In this document: positions 53,724 to 62,224 of the stretch, in pieces
Numbering within the stretch: the stretch's first letter is position 1
Layout: every line of letters begins with the position of its first letter
Notes under the pieces: generated by a model
Seen by the model: the letters and a program-made list of their open reading frames with translations, nothing else
Told to the model about the DNA's origin: nothing
Databases searched by the model: none
Assembly (NCBI GenBank): GCA_029855935.1
Contig: JAGSHN010000030.1
Location: 1-64,000, forward strand
DNA: 64,000 bases
Source: Candidatus Thorarchaeota archaeon
GTDB lineage: Archaea; Asgardarchaeota; Thorarchaeia; Thorarchaeales; Thorarchaeaceae
Direction: 5' to 3'
Program-made: the position numbers and the translations under genes

Positions 53724-54966
53724 ATGACCACTCCCTGATAACACCCTGTTCATCAGTTGAAAACGAAACGCGGCTACAGCCGTCCTCAGACCGCGCGTGA
53801 ACGGCCTTGATCTCAAGAGGACCCACGCAGTACGTGTCAAAGCCGTTCTTGGCGGACTTCACAGGTCTCTTGAAGCCGCCGAAGTAGACGTTCGACAGGA
53901 CCTCGTTGCCGCCAATAGTCCGAATCTTGTCAATGACGCCCTCAAGCGCCTCGATGTCGTGCTGGTCCAGTGCCGTCAGAAGCCCGTCCTGAGCAGCACG
54001 GAGCTCTGACCGCAGCTCGCGGGTCTCATCACTCACCTGAATCCCTGCTGCAGCCTCGTAGGCCTCGATCAGATTCAGAGCAACAGAGATGCCATAGCGG
54101 CCGTAGATTGTGGCAGCTATCTGAGGTGCCTCCTCAATCGGACGAGCCACCATTATGTCGGCAAGCTCGTCGCCTGTTGATGGATTGCGTCCTGGAAACT
54201 TGAAATGGGAGGCGAGATGAAACCTGAAGAACGTCCCCACAACATCCACCAGCGAGCGCGTTATCTCATCAGGTCTGTCGCCAAGCCGGTCTGTCGCGCA
54301 GTCCGTGGCGACGGTATCCACCTGCAAGTTGACCGCCAGGGAGCCAAAGTACCCGATCATTCGACCGGGCGGGTCGTCAACCATCCCGACACAGCCCCTG
54401 CACGGAGTATCGAAGTCTATGCAGCGCTGGGCACATCTCGCAGAGAGGACACCACTACATGCCAGCCCGAGATTGTTGAAGCATTTCTCCCTGTTCGACC
54501 AGTCAGGCACGCGGATGATCTTGTCAAACTCCTCGTCAGTGAAGTGGCGCTCGCACTCCGAGCAGAGAGGCTGACGTTGAGCAGATTGCCCCTCAATGAC
54601 TGAGAGGAGTTCATCCGGACTTGGCGCACAACCGAGGACTGAGGCCACTGGGGAAAGATATTCGGTCACCGGGACCACATCTGCTCCCTTCTGATTCATC
54701 AGTCCGAATATGCCACCAGTGTACGGACAGGTGCCGTACAGAATCAACTTCTTTCCTCTACTCAGAAGCTCTCTGAGTCTTGCCTCGTCGGACTTTCGCG
54801 CGTATCCGGTGATAACGACAAAGTCGGCGTCATTGTCACTGCCGCTACCGCCGTCAATGAGAGGATGAGAGACAAACTCCACAGAGCTGTTCTTCGCCAG
54901 AGTCAGTAGATCCCACGCACAGCGCTCGCAGCCCCGCAACTGGACAACACTCAGTCTCACCATCAC
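53704..54966 (-). CDS. MvhG-like small subunit (20 kDa NADH dehydrogenase type) with C-terminal extension
   Basis: 420 residues. The N-terminal half matches hydrogenase/complex I small subunits: 'LRGCERCAWDLL' (proximal-cluster CxxC), 'LILYGTCPYTGGIFGL' and 'CRGCVGMVDDPPGRMIGYFG'. The second half, about 240-420, is not typical of the family and has no recognised function. No NiFe large subunit is encoded nearby, so the protein is unlikely to be part of a hydrogenase here; it may be an electron-transfer subunit of the Hdr complex. Overlaps both neighbours in the operon. Confidence 0.72.
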   Translation of the reverse strand: MMVRLSVVQLRGCERCAWDLLTLAKNSSVEFVSHPLIDGGSGSDNDADFVVITGYARKSDEARLRELLSRGKKLILYGTCPYTGGIFGLMNQKGADVVPVTEYLSPVASVLGCAPSPDELLSVIEGQSAQRQPLCSECERHFTDEEFDKIIRVPDWSNREKCFNNLGLACSGVLSARCAQRCIDFDTPCRGCVGMVDDPPGRMIGYFGSLAVNLQVDTVATDCATDRLGDRPDEITRSLVDVVGTFFRFHLASHFKFPGRNPSTGDELADIMVARPIEEAPQIAATIYGRYGISVALNLIEAYEAAAGIQVSDETRELRSELRAAQDGLLTALDQHDIEALEGVIDKIRTIGGNEVLSNVYFGGFKRPVKSAKNGFDTYCVGPLEIKAVHARSEDGCSRVSFSTDEQGVIREWSCELRSA

Positions 54967-55367
54967 TTTGCACCTCCGGGACAGGGCGGGGTCTCTGGGT
55001 CGTACTTCCGCTCGAGGATGTCCTCAAAGTCGCCGACAATGGTGTCGCCCTCAGCAGCCCTCGATGTGTACATCGTCACGCAGTCGGTGCTGTATCCCAT
55101 CTCGACAAGGAACTTCTTCACTATCTTGACCCGTCGGAGCGTGATCAGGTTGGCGTCACTGAAGTGGCAGGCTCCAAAGCAGCAGCCGATGACTGCCACC
55201 GCCTCCGCTCCGTTGTTGAAGGCATGAAGAATCTCCCGTGCGCCCGCACGGCCAGCACACGGCACTCTCACTATGTGTATCTCGTCGCTGTATCTCATTC
55301 GTTGGACACCAGCGGTGTTTGCAGCACCCTGGGCACAATTCTGACAGAGAAAGGCCACAATCATCAC
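54963..55367 (-). CDS. mvhD: MvhD/FlpD-type iron-sulfur subunit
   Basis: 134 residues with the [2Fe-2S] pattern of MvhD: 'AFLCQNCAQGAAN', 'VRVPCAGRAG' and 'AVIGCCFGACHFSD'. In methanogens MvhD passes electrons from a dehydrogenase to HdrA. Overlaps HdrA (upstream) and the MvhG-like gene (downstream) by 4-5 bases. Confidence 0.9.
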   Translation of the reverse strand: MMIVAFLCQNCAQGAANTAGVQRMRYSDEIHIVRVPCAGRAGAREILHAFNNGAEAVAVIGCCFGACHFSDANLITLRRVKIVKKFLVEMGYSTDCVTMYTSRAAEGDTIVGDFEDILERKYDPETPPCPGGAK

Positions 55368-57400
55368 TCATCGCCTCCTTCAAGCTCTGCTGCCACGGAC
55401 AATAGCGCACTGACCTCTGCGTTCAGCTGCGAGTCCCTGAAGTTCCGAATCTGGATTGCACCCACTGGACAGGCCGGAACGCACGCACCGCAGCTCTTGC
55501 ACGCAACATCGTTCACCTTCGGCTTCTCCCCCTCGGCCACCGATATGGCACCAACGGGGCACGTCGTCACGCATCCGAGGCAGGATATGCACAGTTCCTC
55601 GTCAATCACAGCGGTGTCCATCCGTTTCTCCAAAAAACCCTGGACAAGGGGTTGTGCAGCAGCCGATGCAGCGCCGCCAGCATGTGCCACCGTCTGGGTG
55701 ATGTCTTTCGGCCCCTGAATGGCCCCGGCCAAGTAGACTCCATCGCGACTGCTGCGGACAGGACCCATCTTGACGTGGTACTCCTTCGCGAAGCCCTCCT
55801 TTGCTCGGAGCAGCTCCAGCTTGGCACTGAGTTTTCCAAAACCCCTCGGCGCGACCATTCCCGCGCTCAGAACAACAAGGTCCGCCTCGATGCACATCGG
55901 CATATGGGTCAGTGTGTCCTCGACCTCGACGCGGATCTTGTCGCCTGTAGGGTCAGGGGTGATGGTCGAGGGACGACCTCGGATGAATCTGATGCCCTTC
56001 TTCTGGGCGCGCTTGTAGTACTCCTCGTAGTACAGTCCTGGTGTCCGGATATCAATGTAGCAGAAGTACACCTCAGTGTCGGGTAGATGGTCCTTGATTA
56101 TGCCGGCATTCTTGATGCCGAACATGCAACACACGCCGGTACAGTATTCATTACCCACCTGATCGTTGCGCGACCCGACACATTGGACGACCACCACGGT
56201 CTTGGGCACTTCCCCATTAGACGGCCGTACTATCTTGCCTTTTGTCAGCGTGGTGGGCGCGAGCATGCGTTCCATCTGTAGCTGCGTTATGATGTCCGGA
56301 TGGCCGTAGTGATAGGCGGTTATCTCCGTCGGGTCGTACTCCTCATAACCGGTTGCAACTACGATTGTCCCGACTTCGAATGTGCGCTCCTCCTTCGTCA
56401 TCGAGAAGTCCACAGCGTCAACGGGGCACACAATGACGCACGAGCCGCAGTCGATGCAGTGCTTCGTGTCCAGAGTGAAGACTGACGGGAGGGCCTGTGG
56501 GAAGGGCTTGTAGATTGCCTTGCGCATCCCGAACCCGTGGTCCCACTCGTTCTCCACCTCGACAGGACAGACGTCTGCACATCGTCCACAAGAGGTGCAG
56601 TTGTCATGTACGTAGCGCGGCTTTGTTGTCACCTCGACCACAAAGTGGCCCATCGTTCCCTCTACATTGGTCACCTCACTGAGTGTGAGCACCTCAATGT
56701 CGGGATGACTCATCACTCCGTTGAGCAGCGGGCTGACCGTGCACATCGGGCACTCATTAGTGGGGAATGTCTTGTTTAGCATCGTCATATGCCCGCCAAT
56801 CGAGGTCTCTTTCTCGACGAGGACCACTGGAATCCCGAGCTCAGCAAGGTCCATTGCCGCCCTGAGGCCAGCGACGCCGCCTCCAACGACCATTGTGCGT
56901 TTTGTGATCGGAATCTTCCTCGTGGCCACGGGCTCTTTCTTCGAGGCCCGTGCGACACCAGCAGCGACCATCCGCTTTGCCTTCTCCGTTGCCGCCTTCT
57001 TGTCATCAGTGACCCAAGAACACCACTCGCGTATGTTCACCTGAGTGTGCATATGCGGGTTCAGTCCGAGATCACTAATGGCCTTGGCAAAGGTCGGCCA
57101 GTGCTGCTCGTACGAGCACGACGCAACGACCGTTCTATTCAGTCCGTGCTCCTTCACGGCCTTCTGAATGAGCTCAATGCCCTGCTTTGAACACATAAAC
57201 AGGTAGTCAGTCGAGTATTCCACGTTTGGCAGATGAGAGGCGAACTCGGCAACATCCTTGACATCAACGACACCCGCTATGTTCTCACCACAGTGACACA
57301 CGAACACTCCGACGCGGGGCCGTTCCTGCTCCGCCGGTTCATCCTTGTTCTTCGCCTTCCTCGTCTTCCTCTGCTTGCCTTTCTTCTCGGACTTGCTCAT
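55364..57400 (-). CDS. hdrA: HdrA, flavin-containing bifurcating subunit
   Basis: 678 residues. A lysine-rich N-terminal tail (1-28) precedes 'RVGVFVCHCGENIAG' and a CSKQG/ASCSYEQH domain typical of HdrA. The FAD site is 'VVGGGVAGLRAAMDLAELG' (GGGVAG at 173-178), followed by 'NECPMCTVSPLL'. Four ferredoxin motifs are visible: 'CTSCGRCADVCPVE', 'CIDCGSCVIVCPVDA', 'CISCLGCVTTCPVGA' and 'CKSCGACVPACPVGA'. It is the site of flavin-based electron bifurcation or confurcation in Hdr complexes. Overlaps HdrB upstream and MvhD downstream. Confidence 0.93.
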   Translation of the reverse strand: MSKSEKKGKQRKTRKAKNKDEPAEQERPRVGVFVCHCGENIAGVVDVKDVAEFASHLPNVEYSTDYLFMCSKQGIELIQKAVKEHGLNRTVVASCSYEQHWPTFAKAISDLGLNPHMHTQVNIREWCSWVTDDKKAATEKAKRMVAAGVARASKKEPVATRKIPITKRTMVVGGGVAGLRAAMDLAELGIPVVLVEKETSIGGHMTMLNKTFPTNECPMCTVSPLLNGVMSHPDIEVLTLSEVTNVEGTMGHFVVEVTTKPRYVHDNCTSCGRCADVCPVEVENEWDHGFGMRKAIYKPFPQALPSVFTLDTKHCIDCGSCVIVCPVDAVDFSMTKEERTFEVGTIVVATGYEEYDPTEITAYHYGHPDIITQLQMERMLAPTTLTKGKIVRPSNGEVPKTVVVVQCVGSRNDQVGNEYCTGVCCMFGIKNAGIIKDHLPDTEVYFCYIDIRTPGLYYEEYYKRAQKKGIRFIRGRPSTITPDPTGDKIRVEVEDTLTHMPMCIEADLVVLSAGMVAPRGFGKLSAKLELLRAKEGFAKEYHVKMGPVRSSRDGVYLAGAIQGPKDITQTVAHAGGAASAAAQPLVQGFLEKRMDTAVIDEELCISCLGCVTTCPVGAISVAEGEKPKVNDVACKSCGACVPACPVGAIQIRNFRDSQLNAEVSALLSVAAELEGGDE

Positions 57401-58278
57401 AGCTCTACCGCCTCCAGTTTGAAGTCCGGTGCGATCGTCTGGTACTCGAGTCCAATGTCATCCAGTCCCATTGCAAAGGCCGTGAGCTGCGAGATGTGAA
57501 TGACCGGGACGTTGAAGTTAGTCCCGAATTTCTCGTTCAGGCTCTTCTGACCAGTGTCGAACTGTAGATGGCAGAAGGGGCAGATGTCCAGGATTGCCTC
57601 GGCCCCAACCTCCGTTATGGCCGCCATCTTCTCGCCCAACATCTCCAGCGAGACCTCGATGTGACCTGCTCTCACACCGCCGCCCGCTCCGCAGCACGCG
57701 TGTTTCCTGCGGTAGTCAATCAACTCGACGCCGAGTGCCTCAAAGTAGTCTTCAAGAATCGTCGGGTCCTCGGGATCGTCAATCTGTTTGAGGTGGAATG
57801 GCCGAAGGAAGTGACAACCATAGTGGATTGCACCACGCAGACGCACCTTGCGCTTGAGATAGTCCCGAATCCCATAGGGCCCAATGTCAAAACCGAGGAC
57901 CTGAGCAATGTGTTTGACCTCCTGATTCGCCTCGACATGATAGCCGAGATCCGCCAGCCGGGCGTTCACATCCTTTTTCAGCTCCTCGTCGTTCTTCAGG
58001 GCGTGGTTTACCTCGAAGAGTGTGCCGAAGCATCCGTTGCACACAGTGAGGAGGTCTGCACCGTTCGCCTCCGCGATGGCGAGGTTTCTTGCTGCAGCCA
58101 CCATCCAGTCCGGCTTGTTGAAGGAGCGGAAGACTCCGGGTGCAGGACAGCAGCCCGCGCGCTCCATCTCCTTGATCTCGATTCCCAGCTTGTCCAGAAC
58201 AAATCGTGTCGTGGACTCAATGGCGGGATATCGGTTGGGCATTATGCAGCCCAGAAACAACGAGTATGACTGTGCCAC
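57397..58278 (-). CDS. hdrB: HdrB, disulfide-reducing subunit with two CCG domains
   Basis: 293 residues. Two cysteine-rich CCG motifs are visible: 'GCIMPNRYPA'...'AGCCPAPGVFR'...'CNGCFG', and 'GCHFLRPFH'...'HACCGAGGG'...'CPFCH'. These bind the non-cubane [4Fe-4S] clusters that cleave heterodisulfide (CoM-S-S-CoB in methanogens). Neither coenzyme is expected in a non-methanogen, so the physiological disulfide is unknown. Overlaps HdrC and HdrA at its ends. Confidence 0.93.
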   Translation of the reverse strand: MAQSYSLFLGCIMPNRYPAIESTTRFVLDKLGIEIKEMERAGCCPAPGVFRSFNKPDWMVAAARNLAIAEANGADLLTVCNGCFGTLFEVNHALKNDEELKKDVNARLADLGYHVEANQEVKHIAQVLGFDIGPYGIRDYLKRKVRLRGAIHYGCHFLRPFHLKQIDDPEDPTILEDYFEALGVELIDYRRKHACCGAGGGVRAGHIEVSLEMLGEKMAAITEVGAEAILDICPFCHLQFDTGQKSLNEKFGTNFNVPVIHISQLTAFAMGLDDIGLEYQTIAPDFKLEAVEL

Positions 58279-58820
58279 TAACGTTCTTCCTCCTCGTCAT
58301 GGTCCTCTGGTCTCGGTGGCAACTGGAAGAGCGTTTTGCCGAGCTTCTCCAGTTCTTCGGGATAACAGTAAACAGTGGGAGGGAGCTCGGGCAGGCCGAG
58401 CTCCTTTCTTATCTTGCGAATCCTGTCGTTGATGGGGACAGCGTGGCCCGTCTTGTGTAGAAGGTCCACCGTCTTGCGATGCTTGTCGCTGATGAATCCC
58501 CTCGCTGATGCCAGGTTTCTGAGGGCAATTATCGCATCTGTCACTTGCAGGTCGCGTGGACATCTGTCATAGCATTGGTAGCATGTCGTGCAGAGCCATA
58601 TGTCGGGATCCGAGAGGACCACCTCGATGCTGAATGCAGCCTTGCGCATCACCTCGCGGGTACGCATCGCTGTCCAGCGCCCAGAGGGGCAGCTGGCGGT
58701 ACAGGTCCCGCACTGAATGCAGAGATTGGGATCGAACCCGGCTGCCTTCAATGTCTCCTCGATGGTCGGATCCCTCTTGCCGGAGTCCAGCACGCACGGT
58801 GGGTTCTTGAAGACGGACAA
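58278..58820 (-). CDS. hdrC: HdrC, 2[4Fe-4S] ferredoxin-like subunit
   Basis: 180 residues with two clusters, 'CIQCGTCTASCPSG' and 'CTTCYQCYDRCPRD', and the C-terminal 'PPTVYCYPEELEKLGKTLF' of the family. It carries electrons from HdrA to HdrB. Ends in an acidic tail. It follows the DsrE gene by 22 bases. Confidence 0.92.
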   Translation of the reverse strand: MSVFKNPPCVLDSGKRDPTIEETLKAAGFDPNLCIQCGTCTASCPSGRWTAMRTREVMRKAAFSIEVVLSDPDIWLCTTCYQCYDRCPRDLQVTDAIIALRNLASARGFISDKHRKTVDLLHKTGHAVPINDRIRKIRKELGLPELPPTVYCYPEELEKLGKTLFQLPPRPEDHDEEEER

Positions 58821-58842
58821 GACGGACCACCTCGTCTGACAT

Positions 58843-59199
58843 CTACGCTCCGAAGAAGACCGTCTGGTCGGCCTCTTTCATTGTGTTGACGAGCCTGTGG
58901 ATGTCGATCACCTCGACACCGTCAATCAGGCTGCTGGCATCGATGCCGCGCTCCTTGAGACACAGACCACAGGCGATCACTTTGCCGCCGGCGTCCATAA
59001 AGTCCTGAAGGACCTGAACAACTTGGAAGAACTGCTTCGCCTCCTGTCCCTTGACGGCACAGTAGACGCCATCCTCCATCAGGATGATGGTGGTCTCACA
59101 GTCCTCCATCACAGACGTAAGTCCAATTCTGGCGGCCGTGAACGCTCCAATCTTGTCGTAGGGAGGTGTTGCGATTATTAGTGCGAACTTCTTGCTCAC
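58843..59199 (-). CDS. DsrE-family protein at the head of the hdr operon
   Basis: 118 residues from GTG 59199 (GAGGTGAGAGAC precedes it). 'KKFALIIATPPYDKIGAFTA', 'CETTIILMEDGVYCAVKGQE' and 'MDAGGKVIACGLCLKERGI' are the DsrE fold, with the Cys of 'IACGLCL' in the sulfur-binding position. The frame is open upstream, but the extension is junk-like. It may accept sulfur from TusA and hand it to Hdr, as DsrE proteins do in the sulfur-oxidising sHdr system; this is an analogy. Confidence 0.82.
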   Translation of the reverse strand: MSKKFALIIATPPYDKIGAFTAARIGLTSVMEDCETTIILMEDGVYCAVKGQEAKQFFQVVQVLQDFMDAGGKVIACGLCLKERGIDASSLIDGVEVIDIHRLVNTMKEADQTVFFGA

Positions 59200-59242
59200 G
59201 TCTCTCACCTCGTTTTGGGTGTTAACGGCTCGCGGCGATGCT

Positions 59243-59359
59243 CTAAATAAATGTATGGCTATGAGGCTTCTCTCCAAACAATCGTTTACTGATGAGGGAA
59301 AGAGATAAATAAACGAGTGGCGGGGACCGAGGCAATACGCCCACGTGCACATATATATC
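59243..59359. promoter_or_regulatory. Divergent promoter region, hdr operon and Lrp-type regulator
   Basis: On the minus strand CATTTATTTAG (59243-59253) lies about 45 bases before GTG 59199. On the plus strand GATAAATAAA (59304-59313) and ACATATATATCG (about 59349-59360) are two TATA candidates for the regulator at 59398. A short AAAC-AATC-GTTT dyad lies around 59277-59288. The regulator is well placed to control both directions. Confidence 0.55.
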
Positions 59360-59397
59360 GAGGGACGTCATATTCCGAAGGCCACGGAGACAGAGAC

Positions 59398-59916
59398 GTG
59401 AAAGCCAGACTGCCTGTTGACACTCTCCGAGAACCAGAAAGGGTTCTTGAGATGCTTGAGAGTGCGGCAGGCATTGACGAGCTGGACATCAGTATCATCC
59501 TCATTCTGCAGGAAAACGGACGCGCATCATTCAATGAGATAGCCAAGCGACTGGGCGTGAGCGTGGCAACGGTCAGCAAGCGTGTCAGGGCACTTGAGGA
59601 GAGGGGGATCATAAAGGGGTACGCGGCCGTCATCTCCTGTGAGAACCTCGGGTTCACCGAGAACCTGTGGCTGATGGTTCACACAAAACCGGGGGCTGAC
59701 GTAGACTCAATAGGCAAGCAGATCTCGGGGCTCATCGGCGTCAAGTGTGTGTACAGCATCTATGCCGACTTTGATCTCCTCGTACACATCTGCTGCGCGA
59801 CACAGGAAGAGATTGCCGCAACACTGCAGGCCATCGGCAAGATTCGTGATGTCGTCCGCGTCACCAAGATGAGCGTCTGCTCGAAGATAAAAGAGGAGTT
59901 CAAGATAGTCCTCTAG
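59398..59916 (+). CDS. Lrp/AsnC-family transcription regulator
   Basis: 172 residues. The helix-turn-helix lies near 35-75 ('DISIILILQENGRASFNEIA', 'RLGVSVATVSKRVRALEERG') and the ligand-binding RAM domain in the second half ('LWLMVHTKPGADVDSIGKQI', 'YSIYADFDLLVHICC'). GTG 59398 is the best start; the frame is open to 59317. Being divergent from the hdr operon, it probably regulates it in response to an amino acid or a redox-linked small molecule. Confidence 0.85.
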   Translation: MKARLPVDTLREPERVLEMLESAAGIDELDISIILILQENGRASFNEIAKRLGVSVATVSKRVRALEERGIIKGYAAVISCENLGFTENLWLMVHTKPGADVDSIGKQISGLIGVKCVYSIYADFDLLVHICCATQEEIAATLQAIGKIRDVVRVTKMSVCSKIKEEFKIVL

Positions 59917-60013
59917 CGTCGACTGGACGCTCCCGCGAGACTCCAGTGGAGTGCCATTGCCACGGAGAGTACCTCTAAAAGGACTACAGACGGGAGTTCG
60001 CCGGCGGAGACGC

Positions 60014-61489
60014 ATGGCGACAGAGAACGATCAGCGGGTGCTTCTCTCAGTGGGCATAGATGTGGGGACAGCCACATCCCATCTGGTATTCAGCAGACTC
60101 ACCCTTCAGCGGGATCCCCAGAGCAGGACCAACAAGTTCGAGGTGATGAAGAGGGAGATACTCTTCGAGGGGCCAATTCATCTCACTCCACTCATTGGAG
60201 AGACAAGGATAGACTACGACCTGCTGAAGGATATGCTGCTAGAGGACTATAGAGAGGCGGGTGTGGATCCCGGCGATGTTGACACCGGCGCAGTGATTGT
60301 GACCGGTGAGAGCGCTAGGCGTCAGAATGCCGACGAGATTGTCCGCGCGCTCGCAGGTGAGGGTGGCAGATTTGTAGCGGCAACTGCTGGACCCAATATG
60401 GAGAGCCTACTGGCCGCCTACGGCTCCGGTGCGGTGGAGCTCTCAAGAAGACAGGGCATCACTGTCATCAATGTCGACATAGGTGGAGGCTCCTCAAATG
60501 TCGCAGTATGCTCAAAGGGTCGTGTCGTTGATACCACTGCTATCAGCGTCGGCGGACGGCTTGTCGCATTGGATGAACACGGTAGAATTCGAAGGATAGA
60601 GGCGCCGGCCAAGACCATCGCCCGTCATCTCGGTCACACGCTCAGGGTCGGCCAGAGTATTGAGCCCACGGTGATTGGCGAGATCGTGACGCAGCTTGCC
60701 GATGCCCTCGCTCAGGTCTTGAGGGGACCACAGATTGACCAGCTGGCGCAGCAGCTGATGTTGACCTCCCCTCTGAAGGAGAACTACACACCCGACCTGA
60801 TTACGTTCTCTGGAGGAGTCGCGGAGTACATCTACGGCCTTGAGAAACGGTCCTTTGGAGATATTGGTCGGCAGCTCGCGGAGCAGGTTGCGATGCGCGT
60901 GGACTCACTCGGTATGTCGTTGGGGGAGGTCGAGCAGAGGATCAGAGCCACTGTCATCGGAGTGGGGCAGAACACCCTCCGTGTAAGCGGATCAACGACG
61001 TACCTCTCAGAAGGCGTCAGATTCCCGTTTCGGGATCTTCCCGTCGTCGAACCACTGCTGTCAGAGCGCTGGTGGAAGAAGGGGAGCGTCGTTGAAGAGA
61101 TAGGGCACGCGCTGAAGAGGTTTGACCTCCGAGAGGCGAGCGACGCATTCCTCCTCTCCTTCAGGGGACACCTCCCTCCTTCCTATGAGATTCTGGCAGA
61201 GTTCTCGCGCGGGCTTGTGCGGGCGGTCAGGGACCACTGTCAGGACGGAAGGCCACTGTTTCTCTGCTTTCAAGAGGACATCGGCAACAGTGTGGGGAAC
61301 ATCATCCGCAGAGAGACGGACTTTCAAGGGCCGATCATCTCTGTCGACGAGCTCGATGTGCGCGAGGGAGAGTACGTGGACATTGGAGAGCCCGTCATCG
61401 GTGAGTCTGTCGTGCCTGTGATTGTCAAGACCCTGGTGTTCGCAGGTAGTGACAGCAGACAACACAAGAGGAGAGCCTCGAAGACGTAG
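60014..61489 (+). CDS. eutA: EutA-like ethanolamine ammonia-lyase reactivase
   Basis: 491 residues of the EutA family, an actin/Hsp70-like ATPase fold: 'SVGIDVGTATSHLVFSRLTL', 'LIGETRIDYDLLKDM', 'VIVTGESARRQNADEI' and 'VINVDIGGGSSNVAV'. EutA releases damaged cobalamin from the B12 enzyme EutBC. No eutB or eutC is in the window, so this copy is an orphan here. ATG 60014 is used, with a TATA-like CTCTAAAAGG at about 59971-59980. The C-terminus is basic. Confidence 0.88.
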   Translation: MATENDQRVLLSVGIDVGTATSHLVFSRLTLQRDPQSRTNKFEVMKREILFEGPIHLTPLIGETRIDYDLLKDMLLEDYREAGVDPGDVDTGAVIVTGESARRQNADEIVRALAGEGGRFVAATAGPNMESLLAAYGSGAVELSRRQGITVINVDIGGGSSNVAVCSKGRVVDTTAISVGGRLVALDEHGRIRRIEAPAKTIARHLGHTLRVGQSIEPTVIGEIVTQLADALAQVLRGPQIDQLAQQLMLTSPLKENYTPDLITFSGGVAEYIYGLEKRSFGDIGRQLAEQVAMRVDSLGMSLGEVEQRIRATVIGVGQNTLRVSGSTTYLSEGVRFPFRDLPVVEPLLSERWWKKGSVVEEIGHALKRFDLREASDAFLLSFRGHLPPSYEILAEFSRGLVRAVRDHCQDGRPLFLCFQEDIGNSVGNIIRRETDFQGPIISVDELDVREGEYVDIGEPVIGESVVPVIVKTLVFAGSDSRQHKRRASKT

Positions 61490-61550
61490 AGAGTGGCCCT
61501 CGAAGATAGCAGGCCAGAGATCATCTCAAGTCTATCGGTGCGCCTCACAA

Positions 61551-61994
61551 TCAGTCAGCGTACCTCGGGGCAAGGTCTCTGAACCACGGTGCAACCACGG
61601 CATGATCCACCCTGTCAGAAGAGGGAAGGTAGGGCTTGATGTCGATGACCGGTGAGCCGTCAAAGGCGTCAATCTCGTCAATCCACACACGGCACTCGTC
61701 AAGATTCACCGACTCGACCCTCACAACAGAGTGGCCGATTGGATTCGGCCTCGCCGGGCTCCTGCAGGCAAAGACACCGGAGAGTTCCGGGATCCGTCCT
61801 CCCTTCTTATGCGGATAGACTGTGGTGACAGCTCTGTCATCAGGATTGTCCCTGCCCGATATCCACCACAGCACGATGATGTGAGAGAACTTGTCAACAT
61901 TGATCAATGCGTCGCAGTATCGCCTGTCCACCTCGATGCATCTGCGGCCATCTCGCGTTGCTACGACTCCCACACTGACAATACGGAACTCCAT
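61551..61994 (-). CDS. TrmO/TsaA-like tRNA m6t6A37 methyltransferase
   Basis: 147 residues from ATG 61994. 'DKFSHIIVLWWISGRDN' and 'GVFACRSPARPNPIGHSVVR' plus 'WIDEIDAFDGSPVIDIKPYL' are the signature of the TrmO (UPF0066) family, which methylates N6-threonylcarbamoyladenosine in tRNA using S-adenosylmethionine. An in-frame ATG at 62054 sits about 40 bases from a minus-strand TTAAAAGC near 62090-62097 and may be the true start, adding 20 residues. Convergent with the EutA gene. Confidence 0.85.
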   Translation of the reverse strand: MEFRIVSVGVVATRDGRRCIEVDRRYCDALINVDKFSHIIVLWWISGRDNPDDRAVTTVYPHKKGGRIPELSGVFACRSPARPNPIGHSVVRVESVNLDECRVWIDEIDAFDGSPVIDIKPYLPSSDRVDHAVVAPWFRDLAPRYAD

Positions 61995-62224
61995 AGTTCG
62001 TCTGTGTTCGAGGGTGGAGAAAAAGCCAACGGCCAGCGGTCCGTCGTCCCACATACGATGTCCCGGCCAAGGCCGAAATCCGCTAGAAGTACGCTTTTAA
62101 GTGAAGCGCTCTACAGATGAGGAGACCCCACATCGGTCCCCTCGTCTGATACAACTGACCTCAACAACAGACGGTTCCCCGTCAGCGAAGCGGACGGGTG
62201 CCAGCCACCTGATCAAGTGAAACA

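Noticed and set aside
60014-61489. ParM/actin-like cytoskeletal protein
   Set aside because: The ASKHA motifs are actin-like, but the whole sequence follows EutA, including the C-terminal half.
62078-62092. GCTAGAAGTACG resembles the middle of the CRISPR repeat
   Set aside because: Only about nine bases match, with no flanking repeat ends and no second copy at spacer distance; probably chance.
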